This document shows positions 25,201 through 37,040 of a stretch of DNA of 64,000 nucleotides, one piece after another. Both the position numbers and the translations under genes were made by a program. The notes under the pieces were generated by a model. The model saw only the letters and a program-made list of their open reading frames with translations, did not search any database and was not told where the DNA came from. How positions within the stretch are numbered: position 1 is the first letter of the stretch; each line of letters starts with the position of its first letter. The stretch spans positions 28,834,473 to 28,898,472 of the forward strand of contig CM031879.1 in NCBI GenBank assembly GCA_018697195.1, written 5' to 3'. This DNA is from Certhia americana. Its lineage: Eukaryota > Chordata > Aves > Passeriformes > Certhiidae.

Positions 25201-27930
25201 TCTGAGGAGATTTATGATGCAGATGTACATAACACTGATCACATGTAGTCAACTGGTATTCAAGAAGAAATCCATCTGACCAAATGTGAATGCCTGCTTA
25301 TGGGCAGGATGAAGCAACCCTGGCACCAGTGACTGAACTCATCAGGAACACCACAGATCACAATGAGCCCTGGTGAAGACTTGTAGACAGCTAAAAGAAG
25401 CACAATTACTTTTACCTTTCATCCTTCACCCCCTCACCCTTCAGAGTTCTTCTTTTCTAGCAGGCTGAATATTTAGATTGCCTCTTGTAATCATCATTGG
25501 AGAACATTCAGCCGCCCACCAAGGAGTGCACATTTTGCCAGTGTCATTGCAATATAAACAATTCATATTTCAGAGGATAGAAATACTGCCTCAAAAATGC
25601 AGCTTTGTGAGAATGTACAGTTGACATTTTTTTGTTTGTATTTTCACAGTTCATCATGCTTGATTTCAAAACATTCAGCTGTATTTGTATGGGAAGGACC
25701 TGTTGCTGATTGCCAGGAGACACTTTGAAGATGCTTGTTTAAACTAAATATTTATGAGAGTTTATAACAGATAGGAAAGAATTTAAACAAGATAATTATT
25801 CTTAAATTGACTTAAACATACAATAAACTTAGAAGGGAGAAATAGCTGATGCCCCTTTGAAGGCAGAACTATCTTGTCAACTTGTTGGTTCTCTGGTCAT
25901 GTACAGGAGCTACAATAGAAAAAAAATCCAAAATTTATTAACAATCTTTTCTCATGGGTCTTTCTCTCTTCCAAACATATATTTAGGGCAAGGATTGTTG
26001 GAGCTGCTTCATATGCTGAGAGACCAGGCATACCTAGAAGCAAAATAATATTGTATTGGTCTTGTCATGTAAAGAACTTTTTTTGTTTATTTATTGAGGG
26101 AGTAATGCATTTTAAACAGTTGGGTCTTTCACTGTGTCTGGAGAATATTTTTTATTTTAGAGTGAAACCTGTTCTGTGGCAGCAATAAGTGTGAGTGCAT
26201 CAACTTTTACTGTGGGGTAGCTTCTGCCTGATGTCTCTGAGAAGATAATTGTTTTATGGGAACTTCAAGCAGAATCTGTTGTGCTTGAAGTTCATTCATA
26301 GGCAGCTGGGTCACCTGAGCTGAGAGAGTAGCTCTGCATCAGCTAAGCTTAGGAAAATAATTGGTTGCACTCTGGGAACACTGAGGATGTGCTACAGTAC
26401 CATGAACTATAGAGAAGGTGGATTCAACAAGGGTGTTCTACTTCATGAGAAGAACATGCTAGAGGAAAGTGAGGCAGCTTGCTCAGCCATGAGTTTTTTG
26501 GAGGTGCCTAAAATTTAGCCTAAAATAGGAAAGTCAGCTGAGTCCCTCTGGCAATTCAAAGACAGTCAATCACCTACCGGCTTATCAAATGGTGTCTCAA
26601 ATCACCCCATACTTCTTTGAAAGATAATCATAAGTTCTGAAGAGTGGGTATAACTGGAAATATAACAACATCAAAGTATCTCATATGATGTGTCTGGTTG
26701 CAGTGAAGTGAAAAGATGCCGAACAAAGGAAGCAACTAAGGACAAAAATGTTATTAAGGCCCTTCTGAGGGTTCAGGATTCACCAGAAATTAAGAAATAA
26801 AATCTAACTGGAAATCTTCATATTGTAAACTGACAAAACGTATTCAAATTTGAAAGTTGTCTTGCTATTGTGTAAATGCAGTAAGACTTGCTTGGTAACA
26901 TCAGGGCAGAGCTGTGAGCTGTATGTAGCAGAACAGTATAAAAGACAGAAGTAAATGTCAGTGTTCTCCTATGTACTTTGTACCTTAAGCTTTCTGAACT
27001 GGCAAAATTAAAACTCAAAAATCATAACTCAGGAAGGCAACAGCTAATCTCCATTGACAGCAATAGGAATAGAAAAATTTATAGTACTTAATGCTGTGAT
27101 TAACTATTTCCTGGAAGGAGGCCACTTTTTATACTGATTTGAAATATTATATTGAAGGCAATGTGACATTCATTTTCTCATTTCTCTTTTATCTCTTCTT
27201 TTCTACTGTTGCCTCTAAAGGATGCATAGTCCCTCTTTCCTTATTACAGCAATTGTAATCACCATCTTACCTCTCAACATATCCCCATCTCTCTCCTTGT
27301 TTTTTTTTCCCCATTTTTAATTTTCGCCCTTTCCTATACATTCAAATGCACTCTACATCAAATTTTTTACCAGACTATCTTGTGTCCATCCTAAATTGCT
27401 CTTATTGTGCATATTTATTTGATGTGTTTAGCGATAATTGCTGTTCATTGTGTAGGCTGCTTCTTTGTACTAAATCTGGAAAGATAAAGAGGACTTTTAA
27501 ATAGTAGAAATCCTATTTTCAACCAGTTCTTTCCTTTTATAGTAGCTAAAAAGGAAGAATATTTGGATTATTTCCCCCGCTTTTTAGTTTTAGTTGACTG
27601 TTACGTACCTGAAGTGAACAGAAACAGTAGGCTGAGGAAACTGCATTTTATACTGTGGCATGTGCTTGAGCTGGTCCCAAGAGCTACACTGTGACAGAGT
27701 TTTTTCACAATTGATAATTGAGGCCATTCTTTTATTTTCCACACATCTTTATGATATCTGAGTAGACATGCACTTGAAGACATGCATTTCTGGTGCTACT
27801 GGCTCTAAAAGGAGTGCCTGTAGAATGTAATCAAATTTGTGTATGATGAAAAATAGATGAAAGTGGACAAGGCCTCTATATCCACAAAAATATGTTGCAT
27901 AAGATTAACAATACATTCTCTGAATTTTTT

Positions 27931-27964
27931 GCTGACAGTTGGAAAACAACTTACAATTGTCAGC
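27931..27964. repeat. Hairpin with 10-bp arms
   Basis: Arms GCTGACAGTT (27,931-27,940) and AATTGTCAGC (27,955-27,964) pair with one G-T wobble around a 14-nt loop. The stem is modest and could arise by chance. Confidence 0.7.
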
Positions 27965-28627
27965 GAAATACAGAACTTAACAAAATGCAGTCTAATATTT
28001 CACTGAAGGTACAACTGCAAGAAGTGCAGTGGCTAGCAGTAGAAAGATCTGGTCTTTTAATGCTCTGTTAAACACAAATGCTGCTTAACGACACTGTAGG
28101 TATCTAGAGGATCTCCTATCTGTTTAAGATGACAACTGGACAATTTAGGCTAATTAAAACTCACAAAGGTCCTGCTTCTGTTGTTGTCTGGGAAAAATAC
28201 TACAATTTAATTTAATGGGGAAAAGGCAGAACCTTATTTAGGTTATACAATGCCATGAATCATTTCTGATATGTAGAAGATACTGTGCTTTCCTGTAAAA
28301 GAATAAGAAGTGTGGGTAATCTTTCACAGCTTAATGAACTGATTTATTTTTAAAAATTGGTCAAAAGTGCATGGGCCTAATTTTATTACTAGGATTTTTA
28401 AGGGAGTAGTCTAGATCCTTAGGGCAGGGGTTGCTTTCCAATGACATATATAAAACTTGGTCCTTGACTGGTACTTCTAAGCATTGTCACACTGAAAATT
28501 ATAAACATCCACTATAAAATACTTCTTACAGAATCTGTTTGGATCTGACTCAAGAATGAATAAGTTACTTCTAAAGTTTCTGGAGAATAAACTCCCATCT
28601 CCTTTTGTACACATGCTGAGCTTCCAG

Positions 28628-28659
28628 TAATTTTAAGAATTTAAATATTCTTAAAATTA
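28628..28659. repeat. Perfect hairpin with 13-bp arms
   Basis: TAATTTTAAGAAT (28,628-28,640) and its exact reverse complement at 28,647-28,659 flank a 6-nt loop, TTAAAT. It is AT-rich but not a simple dinucleotide repeat. Confidence 0.85.
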
Positions 28660-31600
28660 ATGCAACCTAGAGATGGCAGGAAAATATGCAACAAATCCTC
28701 AGCCATGTGAACTTTTGAACCCAAACTTTTAATAAATTTGAGATGGTCACTTAATAGAGGCTTTCATCAGAATTTTTATAGGTTTCATTCTGTGCTAAAC
28801 TGCAGAAGGAAATCTAAATTGCCTACAATCCTTTGGGAATAAAATGTGGCTGGTTATAGCTTCAAATATGAGAGGCATCCCTTGCTGAAGAGCCTTATGT
28901 CCCTTGTTTACTCCCCTAAAAAACCAAACCTTTGTTTCTGAAGAAACCTGTTGAGATTAAATCTACTAGAAGCTTCTGTTTTTTTACAGAAATTAAGTCC
29001 AAGAAAACTGTTGACAAGATGTCAGATTGTCATCTCTTAGAATGAATCAAATGCACATTTTTAAGAGGGAAAAATGAAGAGCTTTATTTTTTTTTACCAC
29101 AAGATAAGGCAAATCTCAGGATTTCGAAGATAGTTTTATGATGGCCTAGGCTACAGCATGGAGTGAAGTGACTAAAAGGGGTATAACACATTAAGACTGT
29201 ATGGACTGACATGCCATTTCACATGTCTCAGTGATTTTGTTATTGTGGTGCCTGAATGGGCTGTTCTGGTTTTGAAGAACCTTGGTGTAGCACTTGGATC
29301 ATACTGGAATTCTTGTTAGGATATACTGGTTGTAGCCTCTGCACTATGGCTCCCTTTCCCTATTCTCACTTCAAAACCTTTTCTTACATTGTTTCCTACA
29401 TATTTTGGGGTTGCAGAAATATGTGAAGGGCATATTGCATCTAGTGCTGAAGTTCTGATACTGATCTAAACTCGGCCCAGAACTTCTTCTGTACATGGTT
29501 ATGAAAAATCAGGCCGATTCACTGGGCAGTCATTCTTTCAGCATTTTAACCTGCTAACCTTTTCTCTTCATGCTGTTTGGTATTTTAAAGGGAAAAATCC
29601 CCACAAATAAGCTAAATATTGGGAATTCAAAAACTTGTGCATGGTCTCTGCCAAGTCTGGCTCTTGGGTCTGTCTCAACCAGTAGGCATTATTTCAATCA
29701 AAACAATTTGTGAAGAAAGTCAGCCTTGGGCACAGGTTCAACTATTTTCCTAGCTAGAGCTTAAATACTCTATTTTTCCAGCTATTTCCAAAGGAATTTA
29801 TGTTTTTGAAGTAAGCCTTTTTTTTTCTGTATTAACACAGTTTGTACTTTTTTAATCCAAGGCCAGAGTTTTAGCTGGTCATAAGCAAGCAGTGCAGCAT
29901 TTTCAACTTGCTGTTATTATTATGTATAATTTTTCAGGATTAGCAGTCTAAAATATAAACGATGCCTGTGTGTTATCATGGAAGTAATAATTTGACCAAC
30001 ACTGGTCTCTTGGAAGCCTTTCAGTATTTTTTTCTATAGTTAACAGTATCTAAAGGATTTCTTCTCTTGGTTTTTCTGAAGCATATCTTAAAAAATATTG
30101 TGCTAGGGTTTTTTTTTTTCCCCCTCTATTCAGATACAAATCAAAGTGTTTTTCAGCAATTTTGGTAGTGTTCACTATAGAATTAAAACTAGCATTATAA
30201 ACACTCAATGTACTTCTGGTAGAAGAAGTAGACCTTTTGAGCTTTCATTTTCAGTGTCCACTTGTCAAAATAAGAAAGAGGAGTGGAGGGAAACCACATT
30301 GTACGGTAACAAACAAATAAAGGATTTCAAAACTGTTTGGGTTTTTTTTTTTTGTTTTCTTGGGTTTTTTCAAAAAGGTTTTCAAACCTGGCATGTACTC
30401 TAGAACAGTTCTTGCCATGGGATTAATCTCAGCAGCTTTCACTTGTCCCTGTTGGGTGCTGCCCTGTCACTTATCCTGGTAATTGCAAAACAGAGCTGTT
30501 TTACATAAAATAATGGGTGTGTGAGTTGATATTCCTACTCATTTTGCCAAGCTGCAGCAGCATTCTCACAAGTATATTGAACATTACTGGAGAGTGCATT
30601 TACCCAAGGGAAAATATGCCCCAAAATAATTTATGATCCGCCCTGTTCTAGCAAAATGCAAGGAACATGTTGTCCTCTCTGGAGCACTGTGACGCAGTTT
30701 CACTGACATAAAATTAGACAAGGCTGAGACTGGCTCCTCTGATGGTTGTGTGATGGACTGCCTTTCTGGTTTCCTTTGGGACCATTGAGTATTGCTAAAG
30801 GGGCAAGGGCCTGAGCCTGTCACATCTCACATGGATTGTTAGGTTCTGAAGGGTACTCCTCTAAAGCAGTGGAAGGTTTATGGCTTCAGTGCATGCTCAT
30901 TTAGTCCCATAGTTCATTTGAGTGAATTGAAAGACAAGCTTATAATATCTCATCTGTCTGTTTGTTTGTATGTTTGTTTTTGGTTTTACATGCCCCCTCA
31001 TGTAGAGACATGAGGAGGAAAAGAGATGAAAGAAAGAGAGGGGAAAATCAATTCCTCTCATACCTTCAGCCTTCAGGAGGGAAGATGGGAATCCCTGTCA
31101 TCAGTATTTCAACACTTTACAACTCATCTCTCTCAATACTTAGAAGACCTTAGAGAGGCCCTAGGTGGGAAGTTAAAATATATTGAGATAATTATATGGA
31201 GAACAGTATATTTATGCATATAAAATATTTTCCTGTTTACTTGTATATAACATTTTATATATAAATTTTTAAATATGATTCAGGCATATGTAAGAGAACT
31301 ACCAGATATTTCCAGGATTCTTCCACTACTGAAACTACGGCATATCACTGGAATGCTACAGAATAGCAAAGGGTAAGGAAAGTGCTAATCATAGGACTAA
31401 TTACCAACTCTCTGCCTACTGGAGTGCACTGTTGAGGCTTAACTGTGGGTAACAGTCTGGAGAACCTATGCAGAGTGTGAGAATGGGTCTAACTACCCCA
31501 GTCTTAGGTCTTCACTTGCAATGAAATGTTGCAATTAAAGTTACTGAATAATAAGATGCACAGGGAATCCTCAAGTATGCTTAATTATACTGTCCTATAA

Positions 31601-31689
31601 AGTAAAAATCAGGAGGCTTTCATTTCTAATAATAAAATAGATACTTAAGAAGGCAGAAGAAAATAATGTTATGCATGTACTGGGGCTGA

Positions 31690-32304
31690 CCTTGGAAACT
31701 GGAGATATCAGCTGCCCACCGTGAAGAGATCCTTACTTGGTATTGCTTTCCAAACTTCTGTTGTGTGTGCTGAACTTTCTGAGACAAGTGCTTGCCTCAG
31801 GCTTGAGTTATTAGTACTTTTTACCCTAGCATCTCCAATCATGTCTTGTACATACTGCAATGTGATCGCTAGTGGTGCAGTTACATTCTTCTCTTTAACT
31901 CTCAACTTGAAGCATGGAATTTTTGGTGTCAGGAGCTGGAGGAAAAAGAGGACAATGCTCCTATCCTTTAACCACTGCAAGACTGGCTCTGAGGGTGTCC
32001 CTGCCTTGTTCTGTGTCTTCTCCACAGAGGCAGGAAGAAGCTTTTTCTATGCTGTGGGTTTCAGCAATGTGTGTGGTGCGGCCTGCTGTCCAGCTTGGGA
32101 ATGTTGTTTTTTTCCAGTGGTCATGAAGTCCTTAGGTTGAACGGTCTTGTTCCCAGTCAAGCTGATGTCAATGTCAGTGATGTATCCCAATGAACAAAGA
32201 TCCTTTGCTGAAGGGCACGAAGGGGAGCCAGCATCTGGCATAAAGGAATAGATAATTATGTGTTGCATATGCTTACTACCAAAACATATGGTCAACATTG
32301 ATCA
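31690..32304 (-). other. GC-richer patch with a long, once-interrupted open frame; unproven
   Basis: On the minus strand one frame is open from about 32,304 to 31,708 except for a single in-frame TAG near 32,046. It would give peptides of 83 and 105 residues from methionines at 32,298 and 32,025. The plus strand also carries a 139-codon frame at 31,721-32,140. The minus peptide has an unremarkable mixed composition (for example TPSEPVLQWLKDRS), but I do not recognise a domain in it. It could be a decayed retrocopy or retroelement, or just a patch with fewer stops because it is locally less AT-rich. I do not call a gene. Confidence 0.15.
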
Positions 32305-33189
32305 TCAGAACATGTTGTCAGCCAAAGGCATAGTAGTCCTAGAAAACTATGTATTAACTGGCAATGCATTGTAAAATTCTGCATACAATTCATAGGGCAT
32401 AACATCCCACCACTATTTGGTTTCATTGTGTTTTTATTGTCCTTAATAAGTTTTCTCCATCAGTTTTTCACCTACTGATTTTCCCAAGACTGATATCTTG
32501 GGGCAAAATGTTGGTTTCATAGACACCAGCTTTGTGTTTATATACTTCAACCCACAAAGACATAGCTGAGACTTCGCATTTTGTGCTGTGTAGAAAAAAC
32601 AGGTGGAAGAGCTCTGCTTTTCCTTTAAAATAAAACCCAGTTAGAAATGTGACAAACTGCACTGTTCTTCAGGTGCCTTTAATGCAAAAGTTTGGGGCCA
32701 ATACAGGAATAAAAATGAAATTCTGTGTCCTGGCTTGGGGAGGGCTGGTCTTAATCAAGCAAGAGCTCTTCCTGATTTTATCTGCAAAATGGTCTAATTG
32801 AAATCATTGCCAGTCTGTAGTTCATTTGAATGGATTAGTAGAGCCAGCTTCTGAGCCTCCTGATGGAAAATTCCGTTGAAATTTTGTCATTGCTTTTGAA
32901 TGAAAAATGTGCTGATCAAGTGCATGAGGAAATAAAAGAGAAATTTATTGATCAAAAGCAAGTACAGCTACTGTATTTTTTCTGCAGGGATGGGAATGGT
33001 TGTGTTGTGGGAAAGGAGTAACACAGCTTCACCTCCTGCCTCCCTGTTGATCACAGGCTTCTGTGACTCTGTGATTCTGTCCCTGTGGCCACTCCAGCTC
33101 TGAACCACAAACAAATGTAAGGTAAGTGTTAACCTGGTGGAGTGGAATTTAAATTCAAACACGGAGCTGGTAATCTTTGAAAAGTTTCA

Positions 33190-33312
33190 TGCTCACTAAA
33201 AACACAAACAATCAAAGAAAAAACCTTTAAAAAAGACCCAAAACAACAAAACCCCAAAAAACCAAACCCAAAAAACCCAACAACCCAATACAAACTAAAA
33301 CCAAACCAATAC
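33190..33312. repeat. A/C-rich low-complexity tract
   Basis: About 120 bp of A runs separated by CC, CCC and CCCC, with C-tracts at 33,237-33,239, 33,252-33,255, 33,267-33,269, 33,276-33,278 and 33,284-33,286. The minus strand is therefore G-tract-rich and T-rich. Part of a 141-codon minus-strand open frame runs through it, which explains that frame. Confidence 0.9.
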
Positions 33313-33726
33313 CCTGCATTGTTTAATGGAAAAAGCCCCAAAGCAGGTGTTTTCTCATTTGCTACTGATAGTGCTGGCTTCTGCAAAAGGCAGTTTTGGG
33401 ATTCAGCTGGGATCAACCCCGTCCTTGGAGAACACAGGAGGTGTTTTATGGTTCTGCCAAGCAAAACAGTTTTTAATAACAGCTGGCTTTTGTAGAAGCC
33501 TCCCAGGCAGAGGCTGTCCGGAAGAAATTTCAGTGCCATGCATTTCCTCACCATCCTGTTCAGGTTCCCCTTCCTGATTTGCCTGGGGCTGATTTCTCTC
33601 TAGCAAAGAGCACCTCTTTGTCTTCATTCCAGTCTTTTCAAAATTTTTCCTGCTTCAAAATGGTATTCTATACTTTAAAACAAAGTAAATAGCTAAAATA
33701 TTTTTATTTCTTCCTGGAAGAACTGA

Positions 33727-33743
33727 TTTTTTTTTTTTTTTTA
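33727..33743. repeat. Poly-T tract
   Basis: A T run of about 16 bases. Another T run lies at 33,904-33,917, preceded by an A/G-rich stretch. Confidence 0.85.
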
Positions 33744-34677
33744 ATTTGGCTTAAATAAAACAGCTAAATAAAACTGGCTTAAATGAAAGATTTGGTAAGT
33801 AAAAGAGTTTATTTATTTTGGACAAAAATGGGTTTAAGCATAGTCTTTTTAAAAGCCCAATAATCTGAAAATAAATTTTGAAAGTTTAAAAAAAAAGAGG
33901 GAGTTTTTTTTTTTTTTAAATCACAGTGTATTTTTTCATTTATTTAAATCAAAGTAGTTCAGTACATTCAACATGAACCTCCACATACTTTAATTTACTA
34001 GTCTTTATCTCTGATGAGTAAATTATCTGTCTAAAAAATTTGACAACCTTCTGTATGAAAGTTTGATGTTACGAAAGCCTGATAGTATTCATTTGGATTA
34101 CCATGTTATCTGAAGGTAAATAAAATGTGTATTCCAAAAATGAGATTTAGGATCTCCAGTCTCTTTAGATGGAAGACTTTCTGGTCTGACCACATGTCAC
34201 ACAGCAGAACAGCAGAATTTCATTTTGCAAGAAATTGGGAGCATTGTCTAAGAGGAAAATCCTTTTACCTTGGGAGATTTTCCACTTTAAAAGCTGGCCC
34301 AAATTTCTTTGTTCATTTTCTATGTTTTATGTTCTGGAGATTTTCTGCATATGCAGGCCTTTTCAGAACTTTCAGGCATGTCTTCAGAAAAAGATGAAAC
34401 ACAACTTTAAAGGATTTTTTTGTGTTTCTCTGGTTTTTTTCTGACAAACCATATTTGCACATGATCTTTGGGATTGCCCTATTCTTTAAGCAGCTGGTAT
34501 CACAGCTGTGCTCTGAGGAGTATTTAGCAAGTACAGATGACAGGACAGGTCTAAATTAGTTCCTTGTGTTTCACAATGTGTGTTGAGTTGAAATGTCTCA
34601 AAACTAGGTGGAATACTTTCTTCAGACTTAAAGTAGACCTTTAAAACTATGTGCAAGGACAGCGTGGATTTAACAAA

Positions 34678-34692
34678 TTATTATTATTATTA
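34678..34692. repeat. (TTA)n microsatellite
   Basis: Five consecutive ATT/TTA units. Confidence 0.8.
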
Positions 34693-36739
34693 GTTCTACA
34701 GTGTAATGAGTCGTGAGCCTCAAATCTTTTCTTGAGTGGCACCAGATGGATATTTACAGCAATACACAAAGGCAGTTTGGCAATTTTTTGCAATTCCACA
34801 TACCCACCATAGCAAAATGTTGCCCATCACCTTCTGGACATTTATGCAGTTTTGTGTTAGAATATATGGAGAGCCCAAACACAGTGCAGACCCATCACAT
34901 AACCAGATGCCTGTGATATCATTATTTGGTGGATACTCTTCTCTCCACATGGCAGGAAAAGGAGTGCCAGAAAGAAAGGATAGTTGGGGGATTGGCATAG
35001 AACTAATGTCAGTCCATTTATTTAGAAGTAATTTGTGTACTTCTGATGTGAAGTAATTCCGATTCATTCATCTGTGTCTTATGTATTATATTAATAGTAC
35101 CAGATTTGATTAGAACTGCTATGCCAGATTCAGTAGCTCAGCATCATATGTGTGCTGCCTAGTAAACACAGTTTATATTTGAGGTAATATTGCATTTCAT
35201 CTGATCAAATCCAAGTATATTCACAATAATTTTACCCTTACAGGAATTCTACCTAGCAGATTTAATATGTCACATGCAGTTTAATTCTACTAAGATCAAA
35301 AACACAATCAAATCATCTTTCAAGCTCAATATCAGTTATTGGAAGTTTTACAGTTACCCATAAACACAGTGAAATATTTCTCTGCTCCTAGAATTGAACT
35401 TCAACAGTTTAATGTTTAATCAATTTTTAATTTAAGGTCAGTTGTCTAATTTAAATTTTGTGTTTTAGTTGCTGTGTTTGGAAATGGTATATAAAGGTGT
35501 CACTTGCACATTTGGACTGGAGAAGTTGCCATAATAATATTTTAACACTTCTAAATTCTAAGAGTATTTGTACCTAGGGGCCTCCTTCAGTCCTTTACAA
35601 TGGGTGCAAATGGTTGATACTGAGTGTGGAACAAGGCCACAGTTGAGCCCTGGTCATGGGAGCATGAGGAGAAAATAAGGGGACTGCTTATGCTTTAAGG
35701 CTGGGACATTGCTCTAGGGAGACAGAGCAACAGCTGAGCTTCATACAATTGTTTTTAGCAGTTGGTTTGGGAACTGACACTCTTTTTAATAACCGCCTCT
35801 AGTGAACCAGCTTGGAATAACACAATCCAAGTGCTTTAAGTAGTCAGGTAGGCAACAAATAGGATGGAAGAGAACCTCTGTGATGTCATGGCAAATAATG
35901 TGAGTCTGCTGTCTGCTTCCATAAAATTTGCAGCACTTTCAATCTTGTTTGACTCTCGAATCACGCTTTTCTTAGTCTGGTCTTTGCTGAACAACATTTA
36001 TCTATAAGTTCTGTAAAGAGGACCCTTGAATAAACATTACAACTTACATAACAGAACCTTAACTGGAGCTACTTAAACCTGATTGTCATCAAATATTAGA
36101 AATACTAAAGACTTATTCTCCAATCAGCCTCATTCTTCAACATTTATTGTATTTATTTGCTTGTAGAAACCATGTAAGACTTCTATACAGATACAAGTGA
36201 GTTTTTAAGGATGTTCTAAGTATCACATATGTTTCAAAAGATCTCAGGCAGAAATGCATCCATTGAATTCCTATTTCTATTCATCTGTCAAAGTAAGCAA
36301 ATAAATATGTTTAAATATAACTATTTTTTAAATAATGCTTTCATACATGTATCACTTTTTGGTTTCTGAACCCTACAACTGTTTTGCACAGTAAATGTGC
36401 AGCTAATATGGTTTCACTTGTCAAAAGCTCTTCAGAATTTTGTACTCAATAGGTATTGTTTAGATATAGGTTATCTGTAGCTAAAAATATTCATTATACT
36501 TCACTGATATCCAAATAGAGATATATCATGGTGAAAAATTATGACTGAAAGAATGTGTGTTGTGGGGAGGACAGTTGAACCTTATCATATCCAGTTCCAT
36601 GTCCAGACTTCTCTCAGCTTTCTGAGAATTTCATGTGTGAAGGAATGATACAGCATGGCCTGCAGAAGAAAAATCATGAAAGTATGTGGATCTGTGGGTG
36701 GATAAATAATGTAACTGTTCTGTAGAAAGAATTCACGCA

Positions 36740-37040
36740 ATCACAGAATAATTTAGCCTGGAAGGGATCTCTGGAGACTCTCTGCACAACGCAATTAAGA
36801 CTCCAAAGTTTTATTAAGTTGTCCAGAGCTTTGTTCAATTGTTTTTGGGTGTCCCCAAGGATGGAGATTACTCAGCAGTTCTGGGCAAGTATTCCAATAT
36901 GTGACCACCCTTATGGTGAAGGGCTTAGTATTTAACTGGATTCCTCTTGTTACAAATCTTGCCTAATTGTACCCATCTTAATAAGAATTGTCTAGTTTGT
37001 CTCTGTAGTGAATAAAATTCAAGAATCCCCTCCTGAAGTT
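36740..37040 (-). mobile_element. Old CR1 LINE 3' fragment
   Basis: The plus strand reads as the reverse complement of the CR1 3' end. It starts with TCACAGAATAATTTAGCCTGG (about 36,741) and GAAGGGATCTCTGGAGA. It continues with a diverged form of the '..ccaaggatggagattccacaacctctctgggcaacctgttcca..' block at 36,857-36,900, and then with the following block (GTGACCACCCTTATGGTGAA, about 36,900). Similarity weakens after about 36,980 and is lost near 37,040. The CR1 3' terminus is at the low-coordinate end. Many substitutions and small indels make it an old, inactive copy. Confidence 0.9.

Larger units (their letters stand above)
15604..36739. other. Long stretch without recognisable transposons or genes
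   Basis: About 21 kb of AT-rich DNA in which I recognise no CR1, LTR, DNA transposon, coding exon or structural RNA. Low-complexity tracts, palindromes and a modest open-frame cluster at 31.7-32.3 kb are listed on their own. Ancient repeats too decayed to see by eye may well be present. Confidence 0.5.

Noticed and set aside
25246..25400. Segment with a few words like CR1 ORF2 (CTGCTTATGGGCAGGATGAAG)
   Set aside because: The words do not continue in CR1 order, and the similarity is too short to call by eye.
33129..33554. 141-codon minus-strand frame
   Set aside because: Part of it is the translation of the A/C-rich low-complexity tract (a Phe/Gly-rich stretch), and the rest matches nothing I recognise.
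34720..35067. 115-codon minus-strand frame with spaced W-x-C motifs that recalled a retroviral envelope surface region
   Set aside because: I could find no conserved envelope motif, no flanking LTR and no other retroviral gene. Overlapping frames are also open on the plus strand, so a local lack of stops explains it better.
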